A stretch of DNA of 64,000 nt from Nocardiopsis_B mangrovi (GTDB lineage Bacteria; Actinomycetota; Actinomycetes; Streptosporangiales; Streptosporangiaceae): contig NZ_JBHSFQ010000023.1 in assembly GCF_042653925.1 (NCBI RefSeq), positions 1 to 64,000 of the forward strand, given 5' to 3'. The notes under the pieces were generated by a model. That model was given only the letters and a program-made list of their open reading frames with translations. It made no database searches and had not been told where the DNA came from. Below, in pieces: positions 35,701-43,705 of the stretch. A program made the translations under genes and the position numbers. Every line of letters starts with the position of its first letter. Within the stretch, counting starts at the first letter, position 1.

Positions 35701-36260
35701 CGGACCCCGCCGCCGAGGGGCGCGCCGGAGTTGTTGATGTCGAAGTAGCCGCCGTTGACGGCCGCGACCGCCCCGGCGGCGTCGGCCATCTCCGACACGG
35801 GCGCGGTCGCGGCCACCCACCCGGGGTCGAGGTAGCCGATGCGGGCGCCCTCGCCGAGGTCGATGGACAGGACGTTGGACCGCTGCCAGCCCTGGGCGTC
35901 GACGGTACGCACGGTGCTGACGTCGACCCCGGGTGCGACTCGTTCGCTGGACTCCGAGACGGTGACCTGGTCGGCCGTTGCGGCGCCGGGCGCGGTGGGG
36001 CCGGGGGCGGTCGGGTCGGGCGCGGGGTCCGCGGCATCTGTTGCGCCGGCAGCGGGGAGGGGCGCCGACAGCGGCGCGTAGGACGAGGCGTCCAGCGCCC
36101 CGGCCGCGACGTCGGCGGCGGGGTCGTTCGCCGCCCCGGGTCCACGCGGGTCGGCCGCCGCGACGCCGGGCGGACCGAGCACGAGGAGCGGGACGAGGAG
36201 CGGAACGAGCAGGCGGATCGCGGCTCGGGTGGCGGCGCGGAAGGGCGGCTTGGGGGACAG
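32742..36260 (-). CDS. Secreted phosphodiester glycosidase / metallophosphoesterase fusion
   Basis: 1172 residues. Signal peptide (basic start, then LLVPLLVPLLVLGPPGVAAA). Domain 1 (about 90-450) is a NAGPA/DUF2233-type phosphodiester glycosidase: VAAVNGGYFDINNSGAPLGG and ELDGGGSSTLV. Ig-like and jelly-roll regions (about 480-800) follow. Domain 2 (about 820-1080) is a calcineurin-like phosphoesterase: FAVMSDAQF, IIAGDFVDEA, YVPGNHEVMG, VVAHHPP, FVGGHVG. Likely degrades extracellular phosphodiesters such as teichoic-acid or lipid-linked material. No ATG, GTG or TTG lies between the in-frame stop and the signal peptide; AGGAGG sits 5 nt before CTG 36260, hence this start. Confidence 0.9.
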   Translation of the reverse strand: MSPKPPFRAATRAAIRLLVPLLVPLLVLGPPGVAAADPRGPGAANDPAADVAAGALDASSYAPLSAPLPAAGATDAADPAPDPTAPGPTAPGAATADQVTVSESSERVAPGVDVSTVRTVDAQGWQRSNVLSIDLGEGARIGYLDPGWVAATAPVSEMADAAGAVAAVNGGYFDINNSGAPLGGGVRDGEVVLSPQQGWELSATFDASGVGRVQDLLFSGTATLPSGDVALDALNSAALGTGEIGGYTALWGDHPRTRPVGAADEVTEVLVVDGRVEAISDTPGEGDIPGGATVLLGREDGAATLAGLAEGDPVDVAFTAATEDGDGVRTAVGGRHLLVADGVVQEVEAVSRAARTAIGFSADGRRVIIVTADGAATGSRAATLPEMGERLVAEGAEVGLELDGGGSSTLVARPPGEASVGVRNVPNDGEERPVPNGLAVYAPESSGRAHAFRVATAIDPALAPTASPVPGGRPDRVFSGLTRVLTATAHDEAFAPVTDPPRPRWSATRGEVDGGVFRAGRPGTATVTARSGRVTGDVELHVLGEAARLAADTSGVNLTGDGATGAFGIVGYDEHGNSAPIEPADVTLEYDTALLDIAPGDDGRFTATARADSGAAVVTARVGDLTAPVGVTVGVERHEAAGFDDAADWRADSARGTAAVAPADGRTGPGLRLSYDFTLSTGTRTAYAYPPAPLGVPGRTRAVGISVYGAGQGEWTAFTVVDATGRAHSIYGPHIDWSGWREIEIPVPEALPQPVTVSRFYTIETSADRSYTGEVVLDDLYLLSAPALDVPPGAPVRDDVVVTDGGLGGADWRFAVMSDAQFVAADPDSALVEGARRTLREIRAARPDFLIIAGDFVDEASDADFALARRILDEELEGELPFHYVPGNHEVMGASIDGFTEHFGDPYTTFDHEGTRFITLDSSMGTLRGGSAGQIPYLRDRLDAARDDPAVDSVAVVAHHPPRDPLPAQNSRLADRNEAALIEDWLADFQHDTGKGAVFVGGHVGAFSASSVDGVPYLVNGNAAKSPGGGTDEGGFSGWTLLGVDRISEREQRRAAARPYEGGPDWIAAQIRPHVDDLRIVAPERLAVGETADIGAELTQADRTVAVAYPVGADWSGGDGVHIGPVDGDHPRRALAVFDPGTGELAALRTGEITLSVEVNGVTAEVQVDLVP

Positions 36261-36837
36261 GGCTGCCTCCTGGGAAGTGAAGGGGGACGGGCCGCGACCT
36301 CACGGTCCGGATTCACCTCGACTGCCGGAACCCCCACATTGTCACCCGCGGTCGCCCGCCCGGACAGGAAACAGAAGGCGACATCCCGCCGACGCCCCGC
36401 CGGGACGCGCGGCACCTCAAGCGCTCCCGCGGAAGAGGCCCCTGCCCGGCTCCCCGGCCGACCGGGCGTGTCGGGGGTCACCGCCCACACCTGCGGACGA
36501 AGGGCGCACCGCCGGGGCGGCGCGACGGCGGCTCGGCGGGAGAGGGCTCCGGCGGGTCCGCGGACGGGAAAGTCGCCGGTCGACGGAGGGAGAGGCCGGC
36601 GGCAGGCGGGGGCGACACGCCGACGCGCATGCGTGCCGGAGTCCTTCTTCGCCCCCTTGCGCACCGCCTGCTCCCCCGGCAGGGCGCGGCCTGTTCCCTT
36701 CGCGGGTCACGGGTAAACACACCTTTCCCCGCGCATGGCCACGGCATGTCCCTGCGACGCGATAGACATGAGGAAGTGAGCGCCCCATGCCGCGTGCCGC
36801 GCGCCACCCAATCCTGATCCAGATCGCGAGGTCACCC
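36261..36837. other. 577-bp intergenic region
   Basis: Contains the putative promoter and Shine-Dalgarno of the phosphodiesterase gene at its left end. No coding frame with convincing codon bias, tRNA or repeat was seen in the remainder. Confidence 0.5.
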
Positions 36838-37086
36838 GTGTCCGCATCCGTCACCCTGGCCCATGTCGCCTTGCTCGTCATGGACTCCCCCGACGACACC
36901 GTCATCGCGGTGTCGCCCACGGGAAACGCCCGGGTGTGCCGCCGCGGGGAGCTCACCGACGCCGAACACGAGATCTACTCGCGCCGGCAGCTCCTGGACG
37001 AAGGCATCGGCCCCTCCCAGCCCGACGTGGAAGCGCTGGCCGCCCGCCTCACGTCCCGCATCCCCGAACCCCACCTGATCGGCTGA
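36838..37086 (+). CDS. Hypothetical protein (82 aa)
   Basis: Reads SASVTLAHVALLVMDSPDD then TGNARVCRRGELTDAEHEIY and DVEALAARLTSRIPEPHLI. Not recognised; soluble. GTG 36838 follows CGAGGTCACCC; an in-frame ATG at 36787 is possible. It is the last gene before the biosynthetic cluster and probably unrelated to it. Confidence 0.6.
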   Translation: MSASVTLAHVALLVMDSPDDTVIAVSPTGNARVCRRGELTDAEHEIYSRRQLLDEGIGPSQPDVEALAARLTSRIPEPHLIG

Positions 37087-37630
37087 CCGCCGACAGGGCA
37101 CGATCAGCGGTCCTCCCCACCGCCGGCGCCCCGCCGTGTGAACGCGGAATCACGCGGCCCTTCGCCGTCACCGTCCGCGCACCGGCCGCTACCATTCGTC
37201 GAATACCGGGTTACGCGAACCTGGGGCGTCTACGGCGAAATAATGTGTCAAGTTGCGACTTTGACCTTTTCCGGCCAAACGCGCATCCACGTGAAAAATG
37301 ATCATTCAAGTTCGCAGGTGAGGCTTTGGCACACTTTCGAGCGCGGGATCCCCGTGGAGCCGGTCGCACCGCCGCATCCCTGGAGTTCCCGGAGAATCTT
37401 TCTTATAGTCGCACCCCAGAGGGCTTACTCGCGTCGGCCTTCCGACCATTCCGATCACGACGACACCGACATATCCCACCAATTCGGTGAACAATGACCG
37501 GGACACGGCCGTACGAACGCGCGTCCTCCACTCGAAGCCCGACCATCGGTCCGACTCTCCGATCGCGACGAACACCGAACCTGCGGCCACGGCGAACTCA
37601 GCTGAAAATCCGATTGCAGGAGTCCTTCCC
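37087..37630. other. 544-bp region upstream of the biosynthetic cluster
   Basis: GC content drops noticeably between about 37190 and 37620. The stretch should contain the cluster's first promoter; a weak candidate is TGGAGT, 17 nt, TATAGT near 37380-37410. No gene could be supported here, including no second short precursor peptide. Confidence 0.4.
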
Positions 37631-38740
37631 ATGCCCACGGACACCCCTCCTTCCCCTGCCACCGGGGATCCGATCCCCGGAAACCCGGTCGTCAATTGTT
37701 GGGACGAGTTCACGCAGCTGCGCGAAATCGTCGTCGGCGACGCCACGAACGCCCGGGTCCCCGATATGGCGGACCCATCTGCATGGCTGCAGTGTTATCC
37801 GACGCTCACCGCCACCGAGCTGAAGGGAATCCGGACCGGCATATTCCCCGCCCAGGTCATCGAAGAGACTGCGGAAGACCTCGCCGAACTCGCGGAAACG
37901 CTGCGCGGGCTGGGCGTCGTCGTCCACCAGCCCCCCGCGGTCGACCACGAGCGCACGTTCGCCACGCCGCACTGGCGCAGCCAGGGCTACCTCAACTACT
38001 GCCCGCGCGATCTCACGCTCGTGGTCGGGTCGGCCATCATCGAGGTGCCCAGCCCCTTGCGCGCCCGGTACTTCGAGCTGTTCAACCTGCGGCCCCTGTT
38101 CCAGGACTACCTGCTGCGCGGGGCGACCTGGCTGGCGGCGCCCAAGCCCCAGCTGCGGGACGACCTCTACGAGTTCGACGGGGACGGCCTGCCGCTACTC
38201 GGCGAGAGCGAGCCGGCCTTCGACGCGGCGAACGTCATCCGCCTGGGCCGGGACCTCTTCTACCAGGTCTCGCGCAGCGGGAACGAGATGGGCCTGCGCT
38301 GGCTGGAATCGACCACCCGCCTTCTCGGCGATGTCCGCGTGCACCCCCTGCGCGGCGTCTACGGCTACACCCACATCGACAGCACCATCACCCTGCTGCG
38401 CCCCGGACTGGTGATGCTGAACCCCGGGCGGATCGGACCGGAGGACGTTCCCGCCCCGTTCCGCGGCTGGGACATCCTGTGGTGCCCGCAGATCGAGGAG
38501 CAGCCCACTGCGCTCGCCCAGACGCTCAGCGAGCCCTGGATCAGCATGAACCTGCTGATGATCAACCCGGAACTGGCCGTGGTGGACGCCTCGCAGCCCA
38601 AGCTCCTACGGGCGCTGGAGGACCACGGGATCTCGGTCATCCCACGGCGGCTCCGCCACGCACAGGTCCTCGGCGGGGGCTTCCACTGCGTCACCCTCGA
38701 TATCGTCCGCGACGGAGGACCGGAAGACTATCTCGGCTGA
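37631..38740 (+). CDS. L-arginine:X amidinotransferase (StrB/AGAT family)
   Basis: 369 residues. Transfers the amidino group of arginine to an amine acceptor through a Cys-amidino intermediate. The catalytic set is intact: D198 in FDAANVIRLGRDLFY, H248 and D250 in YTHIDST, nucleophile C353 in LGGGFHCVT. Length is close to StrB of streptomycin biosynthesis. ATG 37631 lies 6 nt after AGGAG, which excludes the longer frame from 37487. First gene of the cluster; a 12-nt gap leads to the carbamoyltransferase. With diaminopropionate enzymes at the far end, the 3-amino group of Dap or a peptide-bound amine is a plausible acceptor (inference). Confidence 0.93.
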   Translation: MPTDTPPSPATGDPIPGNPVVNCWDEFTQLREIVVGDATNARVPDMADPSAWLQCYPTLTATELKGIRTGIFPAQVIEETAEDLAELAETLRGLGVVVHQPPAVDHERTFATPHWRSQGYLNYCPRDLTLVVGSAIIEVPSPLRARYFELFNLRPLFQDYLLRGATWLAAPKPQLRDDLYEFDGDGLPLLGESEPAFDAANVIRLGRDLFYQVSRSGNEMGLRWLESTTRLLGDVRVHPLRGVYGYTHIDSTITLLRPGLVMLNPGRIGPEDVPAPFRGWDILWCPQIEEQPTALAQTLSEPWISMNLLMINPELAVVDASQPKLLRALEDHGISVIPRRLRHAQVLGGGFHCVTLDIVRDGGPEDYLG

Positions 38741-38752
38741 CGGGGGCTGTTC

Positions 38753-40516
38753 ATGTGGATTCTCGGTATCTCCTGTTTCCGCGACGATGCCACTGCGGCG
38801 CTGCTCCACGACGGAGCGATCGTCGGCATCGCGGAGGAAGAGCGCTTCCTGCGCGTCAAGCATTCCGTTCATATTCCGCGGGGCACGTTCGTCACCTCGC
38901 TCAATGAGAACGAACCGCTGAGCGACTTCGAACTCCGCTTCTTTCCGAACAATGCGATCGAATACCTGCTCACCACCGCCGGTATCGATTATCGGGATAT
39001 CGACGTCGTCGCCTACGACTTCGACTTCGCCCGTCGAGTCGCACAGTGGGAGCACTTCCACCCCGTCAGCGACATCGACGAGCCCGGCCGGCGAGCGGAG
39101 CTCTCCGCGGCCTGGTCACACGTCCAACGGCTGCTGCGCGATTTCGCGGCCCAATGCTCGGCCCGGCTGGAGTTCGTCCCCCACCACCTGGCGCATGCGG
39201 CCGGCGCGGTCTTCGGTTCCGGCCTCGCCGACACCCACTTCTGCGTCCTGGACGGACTCGGGGAGCTTGAGTCGACCACCCTCGGGTACTTCGACGGCGG
39301 GTTCCATGTCACCCACCGGGTCCCGCTGCCCCACTCCCTCGGCCTGTTCTACGCGGCGGTGACCGCCTTCCTCGGGTTCCGGCCCTTCAGCGACGAGCAG
39401 AAGACCATGGGGCTCGCCTCCTACGGCGATCCCCGCAAGTACGCCTCGCTCTTCGAGGAGATCGTCGGCTGGCCGGAGGCCGGTTTCACCACCGACCCCG
39501 GCGTCGTCTGGACCGACGACATCAAGATGGACGTCAGCCGCCCGCCCGCGCTCGCCGGCCGGCTCGGCCTCCCGGGCCACCCGTCCGCCGAGCAGGTGTG
39601 CCGCGATCCGTACCCGCATGTCGCCGCCGCGGCCCAGCTCCGGCTCGAAGACACGATCGTCCGGCTGGTCGACTCCCTCTTCCGCGGCCACCGCGGTCCC
39701 CGCCGGCTGGCGATGGCGGGCGGGGTCGCGCTGAACTGCAAGGCGAACGGGGAGCTCCAGCGCCGCAGCGGCATCGACACGCTCTACGTGCAGCCCCAGG
39801 CGGGCGACGCCGGGACGGCGCTGGGAGCCGCCTACTACGCCCACTACCGCGCGAGCGGCTCCCGCCCGGAAGCCCTCGAACACGCCTACTGGGGGCCGGA
39901 GTACTCCTCATCCGAGGTGACGGCGCTCCTGGACCACCGCAAGCTCTCCTACCGGCGCGTCTCCGCTCCCTGGGAGACCGCCGCCGATCTCCTGGCCCGG
40001 GGGCAGATCGTGGGCTGGTTCCAGGGACGCGCGGAATGCGGGCCGCGGGCGCTGGGCAACCGCAGCATCCTGGCGCATCCCGGCGACCCCGGGACGCGCG
40101 ACCGGATCAACCGGGTGGTCAAGGACCGGGAGACGTGGCGTCCGTTCGCGGCCTCGATCCTCGGCGAGCGGCGCACGGACTACCTGGCCGCCGATACCGA
40201 GTCGCCGTTCATGCTCCTCACGATCCCGCTCACCGAGCGGGGCCTCGCCGAGCTGCCCGCCGCGGCCCACGTGGACGGGACCACGCGCCCCCAGACCGTC
40301 TCCCAGCAGGCGAATCCGCGCTACCACAGCCTCATCCGCGCCTTCGAGCAACGGACGGGGACGGGAGCGGTGCTCAACACCTCGCTCAACGTCAAAGGCG
40401 AACCCATCGCCAACAGCCCGGCCCACGCGCTCGACACCTTCCACTCGACCGCCCTCGACGCCCTGGTGATCGGCGACCACGTCCTCACGAAGGCACCCGA
40501 GGCGGGCGGGCCATGA
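38753..40516 (+). CDS. Carbamoyltransferase, NodU/CmcH/TobZ family
   Basis: 587 residues. Makes carbamoyl-AMP from carbamoyl phosphate and ATP and transfers it to a hydroxyl (sometimes amine). Kae1-like N-terminal domain: ILGISCFRDDATAALL, FVPHHLAHAAGA (H144, H145, H148), LDGLGE (D167), EQKTMGLASYG, AGGVALNCKANG. C-terminal YrdC-like domain: ECGPRALGNRSILAHP and FHSTALDALVI. Most relatives decorate sugars (tobramycin, streptothricin) or cephem; no sugar genes are present here, so a hydroxylated arginine or the scaffold-derived product may be the acceptor. The stop overlaps the next ATG (ATGA). Confidence 0.94.
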   Translation: MWILGISCFRDDATAALLHDGAIVGIAEEERFLRVKHSVHIPRGTFVTSLNENEPLSDFELRFFPNNAIEYLLTTAGIDYRDIDVVAYDFDFARRVAQWEHFHPVSDIDEPGRRAELSAAWSHVQRLLRDFAAQCSARLEFVPHHLAHAAGAVFGSGLADTHFCVLDGLGELESTTLGYFDGGFHVTHRVPLPHSLGLFYAAVTAFLGFRPFSDEQKTMGLASYGDPRKYASLFEEIVGWPEAGFTTDPGVVWTDDIKMDVSRPPALAGRLGLPGHPSAEQVCRDPYPHVAAAAQLRLEDTIVRLVDSLFRGHRGPRRLAMAGGVALNCKANGELQRRSGIDTLYVQPQAGDAGTALGAAYYAHYRASGSRPEALEHAYWGPEYSSSEVTALLDHRKLSYRRVSAPWETAADLLARGQIVGWFQGRAECGPRALGNRSILAHPGDPGTRDRINRVVKDRETWRPFAASILGERRTDYLAADTESPFMLLTIPLTERGLAELPAAAHVDGTTRPQTVSQQANPRYHSLIRAFEQRTGTGAVLNTSLNVKGEPIANSPAHALDTFHSTALDALVIGDHVLTKAPEAGGP

Positions 40517-42885
40517 GCGCGCAGTGGCGGTTCGCCCGGCGCGGTGTCCTCCGCAGCGCGGGCTTCCCGGTCTCCTGGCTGCATCCCCTCCGCTCGGAGC
40601 GGCTCGTCGAGCTGAGTCGGCGCGTCCTCGATCAGGAGCGGCTCCTCCGGGAACAGCGGGGCGGCTACCTGGGCCTGCTCGGCGAGTGGCGGCGTTCCGA
40701 AAGGGAGCGCGAGGGGGTGCGACGCATCCGGCGCGCGGAACGCGCGCTCCGCCGGCTGCGGCCCGTGGTCGAGGATCAAGGAGACCCCGAGCGGACGGCG
40801 CTGCTCAAACCGTGGAACGACGCGGCCGAGCTCCACGCCGAACTGGTCGAACGCGCGGGCGCGCTGTGGGCCGCCGAGTCCGACCGCATCGACGGCGAAC
40901 TCCGCGGCCTCGCGGCCCGCTCCGCCGTCCAGGACGCGGTGTTCGCCAACAGCCCGGACGCGGCCCGCGGGCTCCGCGAGTTCGCCGCCGGGGCCGACCG
41001 GCCGGGCACCCGTCGCGTCCTCTTCCGCTACCTCCAACGGTTCTGCCTGAAGACGGACACCGCGGGCCGGCACGGCCCGATCAACTACGCGGAGCTCGGC
41101 ACGGACGACGAGCGGGCGTTCCACTGCGAGGCGCGCGGCGACGGCCGGTCCGCGCAACGGCATGTCCGGCTCAGCCATTGGGCGGCCCAGGCCGTCGCCG
41201 ACTCCTGGTCCGCCCGCCCCGGCCTGGCCCCCCTCCTCCGCCTCTACGGTGCCGCCGGCAACGGCCCGGTCCCCCCGGACCGCGCGCGGCCCCCAGCGGT
41301 GGCCTGGGCGACGGGCCGGCACACCATCGGCGCTATCGCCGGCGCCACCGGCCGGTCGGTCCGCGACGTACGGGCGGAGGCGATGGCGGCGCAGGCGGAA
41401 GGCGCCCTCAAGATCGGGATCCGCGTCCCGGCGACGGCCGGAGACCCGCTCGGCGCGCTGAGGGACCTCGTCCCCGACGCGCCCCTCGCCGGACGGGACG
41501 GTCTTGTGCGGGAGCTGGACGACCTCGACCTGTGGTGCGCCCGGTTCGCGACCGCGCCGCTGGACCGCCGCGAACGCCTGCTGGCGGAGGCGGAGCGGTG
41601 GTTCGCCGACCGCTACGGCCGCCCCGCCCGCCAAGGGCAGGGCGAGTTCTATGCGGACCGGTTCCTCTACACCGAGGAGGCGGTGGGCAACATCGAGCGG
41701 ACACGGCTGGGCGGCGGCCTGGTCGCCGATCTCGCGGAGGTGCTCACGCCCGCACTGGAGCTGCTGGCCAGCGAGGCCGTCGAGGTCAGGCTGGCCCAGC
41801 AGCAGCGGCTCCGTGAGAGCTTCGCGCCGGGCGCGGGCGCCGTGGCGGCGGAGGAGGTCCTGGCCCTGCACGACCCGGGTGCCGAGGAGGTCGCCGCCGC
41901 CCGGGAGGAGCGCTGGCACCGCGTACTGGGCGACCCCGACCGCCCCCGCGTGGAGGTGACAGCGGAGCGGCTGCGCGACGCGGGCCTGATCCGCGACGAC
42001 CTCGACGACTGGCCGCTGTTCTGCGCTCCCGACATCATGCTGGTCGCGTCCTCCCGCGCCGGCATCGAACGCGGCGAGTTCACCGTGCTCCTCGCGGAGG
42101 CGCATCACATCTGCCCGCCCACCCAGCTGCCGTTCGTCACCTTCGACCCCGGTGCGCGGGAGTCGGCCGAGGATGTGCGGGAGCACATCGCCGATCTGGT
42201 CGGCGGGGCCGCGCCCGTCCTCCAGGGGGTGCGCCGCGAGAACAAGACCCGCGACTACACCCCGGCCGGGCAGGGCGTGCTCTGGTTCGACTGGGAGGCG
42301 TGGGAGCCGGGCTCGACCGCCTCCCACCGCATCGGCGACTGCACGGTCGAGCTGCCGGAGGACGCACGGCCGTTCCTCCGGCTCGACAGCGGCCGCCGCC
42401 TCGCACTGTTCCCCGAGTACTCCGAGGTCCGTCCCGCGCGTGGCCTGCTCTCGGCCGTGTCCCTTCCCGGCATCGACAAGCGGCCCGCGCGTTTCGCGGG
42501 GCACACGCCGCGGATCACCATCGGCCGACTCGTCTACCAGCGGGAGCGGTGGGATGTGCCTCCCCCCGCGCGGCCCGGGAGCGGTGCCCGCGGCGGCATC
42601 GCGGAGTACCTCGCGGCCTGGCGGTGGAAGCAGCGGTGGGGGATGCCCGACGAGGTGTTCGTCCGCACGGCCTCCGGCGAGAAGCCGTTCCTCCTCGACT
42701 TCGCCGCCCCCGTGTCGGTCACGGCCTTCCTCCGCGAGGTCGAGAGCGGCGCGGAGATCGCGGTCGAGGAGCTCCTGCCGGCCGATGAGGACATGTGGCT
42801 GCGGACCGCGGAGGGCCCGATCACCACGGAACTGCGGCTCACCGCGTTCCGGCGGAAGGACGGCGGAAGGGCGGACCATGAGTGA
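40513..42885 (+). CDS. LanB-like dehydratase-family protein lacking elimination domain (PEARL-like)
   Basis: 790 residues. Lantibiotic dehydratase N-terminal family (Lant_dehydr_N). Marks: VLRSAGFPVSWL at the N-terminus, FANSPDAARGL, RYLQRFCLKTDTAG at about 171-184 (family form RYLxRYCAKNDTIG), ADRFLYTEEA, DIMLVASSRAGIERGEF and FVRTASGEKPFLLDF near the end. Full LanB enzymes glutamylate Ser/Thr from Glu-tRNA and need a separate elimination domain; none is encoded here. Stand-alone proteins of this kind include peptide aminoacyl-tRNA ligases that add amino acids to the C-terminus of a scaffold peptide. A 22-residue peptide gene follows at 44922. Activity is inferred, not shown by sequence alone. 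Confidence 0.9.
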   Translation: MSAQWRFARRGVLRSAGFPVSWLHPLRSERLVELSRRVLDQERLLREQRGGYLGLLGEWRRSEREREGVRRIRRAERALRRLRPVVEDQGDPERTALLKPWNDAAELHAELVERAGALWAAESDRIDGELRGLAARSAVQDAVFANSPDAARGLREFAAGADRPGTRRVLFRYLQRFCLKTDTAGRHGPINYAELGTDDERAFHCEARGDGRSAQRHVRLSHWAAQAVADSWSARPGLAPLLRLYGAAGNGPVPPDRARPPAVAWATGRHTIGAIAGATGRSVRDVRAEAMAAQAEGALKIGIRVPATAGDPLGALRDLVPDAPLAGRDGLVRELDDLDLWCARFATAPLDRRERLLAEAERWFADRYGRPARQGQGEFYADRFLYTEEAVGNIERTRLGGGLVADLAEVLTPALELLASEAVEVRLAQQQRLRESFAPGAGAVAAEEVLALHDPGAEEVAAAREERWHRVLGDPDRPRVEVTAERLRDAGLIRDDLDDWPLFCAPDIMLVASSRAGIERGEFTVLLAEAHHICPPTQLPFVTFDPGARESAEDVREHIADLVGGAAPVLQGVRRENKTRDYTPAGQGVLWFDWEAWEPGSTASHRIGDCTVELPEDARPFLRLDSGRRLALFPEYSEVRPARGLLSAVSLPGIDKRPARFAGHTPRITIGRLVYQRERWDVPPPARPGSGARGGIAEYLAAWRWKQRWGMPDEVFVRTASGEKPFLLDFAAPVSVTAFLREVESGAEIAVEELLPADEDMWLRTAEGPITTELRLTAFRRKDGGRADHE

Positions 42886-43705
42886 TCCCGACGGCCCCGG
42901 GCGCCACGGCCGGGGGCACCGCTCCCACGCCCCGCAGATGGCGGCGCGTCCTGTCAGCGGCGACGCAGCGGTCGCGGACGACGCGTCCGGCGGCGGCGAG
43001 GGCGCCGCGTTCGGCGGCCGGGTGAACCGCGCGACCGGTGAGATGATCGAGCGGCAGCTGCGCGCCCTGGTCCTCGACGCCCCCTTCCCGTGTCTGGGCG
43101 CCCGATCCGCGTTCCGCACCGGCTCCTACGTCTTCGCCGCCTACTCCGACATGCACGACGAGCGGGACCTGGCGGCGCTCCTCGCCGGACTCACCCGATT
43201 CGCCCGGATGCGGACCAGCCTGGGCAGGTTCTACACCTACGTCGCGAGTTTCGTGGAGCCCCGCATGATCCCGGACGAGCACGCCTGGGAGCGGCTCGTG
43301 TGGTCGGTCCTCCAGTGGCTGCACGACCACGACGAGGTGTCGTGGGACACGCGCTGGTCCACGTCTCCCTCGGATTCCGACTTCGCCCTGTCCATCGGAG
43401 GGCTGGGGCAGCTGGTCGTCACCCTGTACCCGGGGGCCAACCGCCACGCCCGCCGATTCGCCTGGCCCACGCTCATCTTCAACCCGCTCGAACAGGACCG
43501 TGCGAACTTCCCCGACGACGAGGACTTCCTCGCCTTCCAGGACCAGATCCGGGCCCGCGACTCCCGGCTCCAGGGGAACGTCAACCCCTCCCTGCCCCCC
43601 ACTCTCGACGACCCGCAGGCGCCGGGGTTCTCCGGTGCCCCGGTGGGCGCCGACTGGCGGTGCCCGCTCACCGTCCGGACCGGGGAGGAGCGGAATGCCG
43701 GCTGA
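42878..43705 (+). CDS. YqcI/YcgG-family protein, probable heme-dependent arginine N-hydroxylase
   Basis: 275 residues. After a 50-residue Gly/Ala/His-rich extension comes the YqcI/YcgG domain: FPCLGARSAF (70-79), YVFAAYSDM, LLAGLTRF, a WSVLQWLHDHDE, DSDFALSIGG, FIV-like LVVTLYPGANRHARRF, LIFNPLEQ and RARDSRLQGNVNPSLP. Characterised members DcsA (D-cycloserine pathway) and AglA bind heme and hydroxylate the arginine guanidine nitrogen. The same reaction on arginine or a guanidino residue fits this cluster. ATG overlaps the previous stop by 8 nt; GGAAGGG upstream. Confidence 0.85.
   Translation: MSDPDGPGRHGRGHRSHAPQMAARPVSGDAAVADDASGGGEGAAFGGRVNRATGEMIERQLRALVLDAPFPCLGARSAFRTGSYVFAAYSDMHDERDLAALLAGLTRFARMRTSLGRFYTYVASFVEPRMIPDEHAWERLVWSVLQWLHDHDEVSWDTRWSTSPSDSDFALSIGGLGQLVVTLYPGANRHARRFAWPTLIFNPLEQDRANFPDDEDFLAFQDQIRARDSRLQGNVNPSLPPTLDDPQAPGFSGAPVGADWRCPLTVRTGEERNAG

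Noticed and set aside
37138..37746. Short frames upstream of the amidinotransferase, considered as extra precursor or regulator genes
   Set aside because: No ribosome site, codon bias or homology; AGGAG before ATG 37631 fixes the real gene start.
39598..40512. N-terminal extension of the LanB-like protein back to 39598
   Set aside because: Overlaps the whole C-terminal half of the carbamoyltransferase; ATG 40513 in an ATGA overlap and the family N-terminus fit better.
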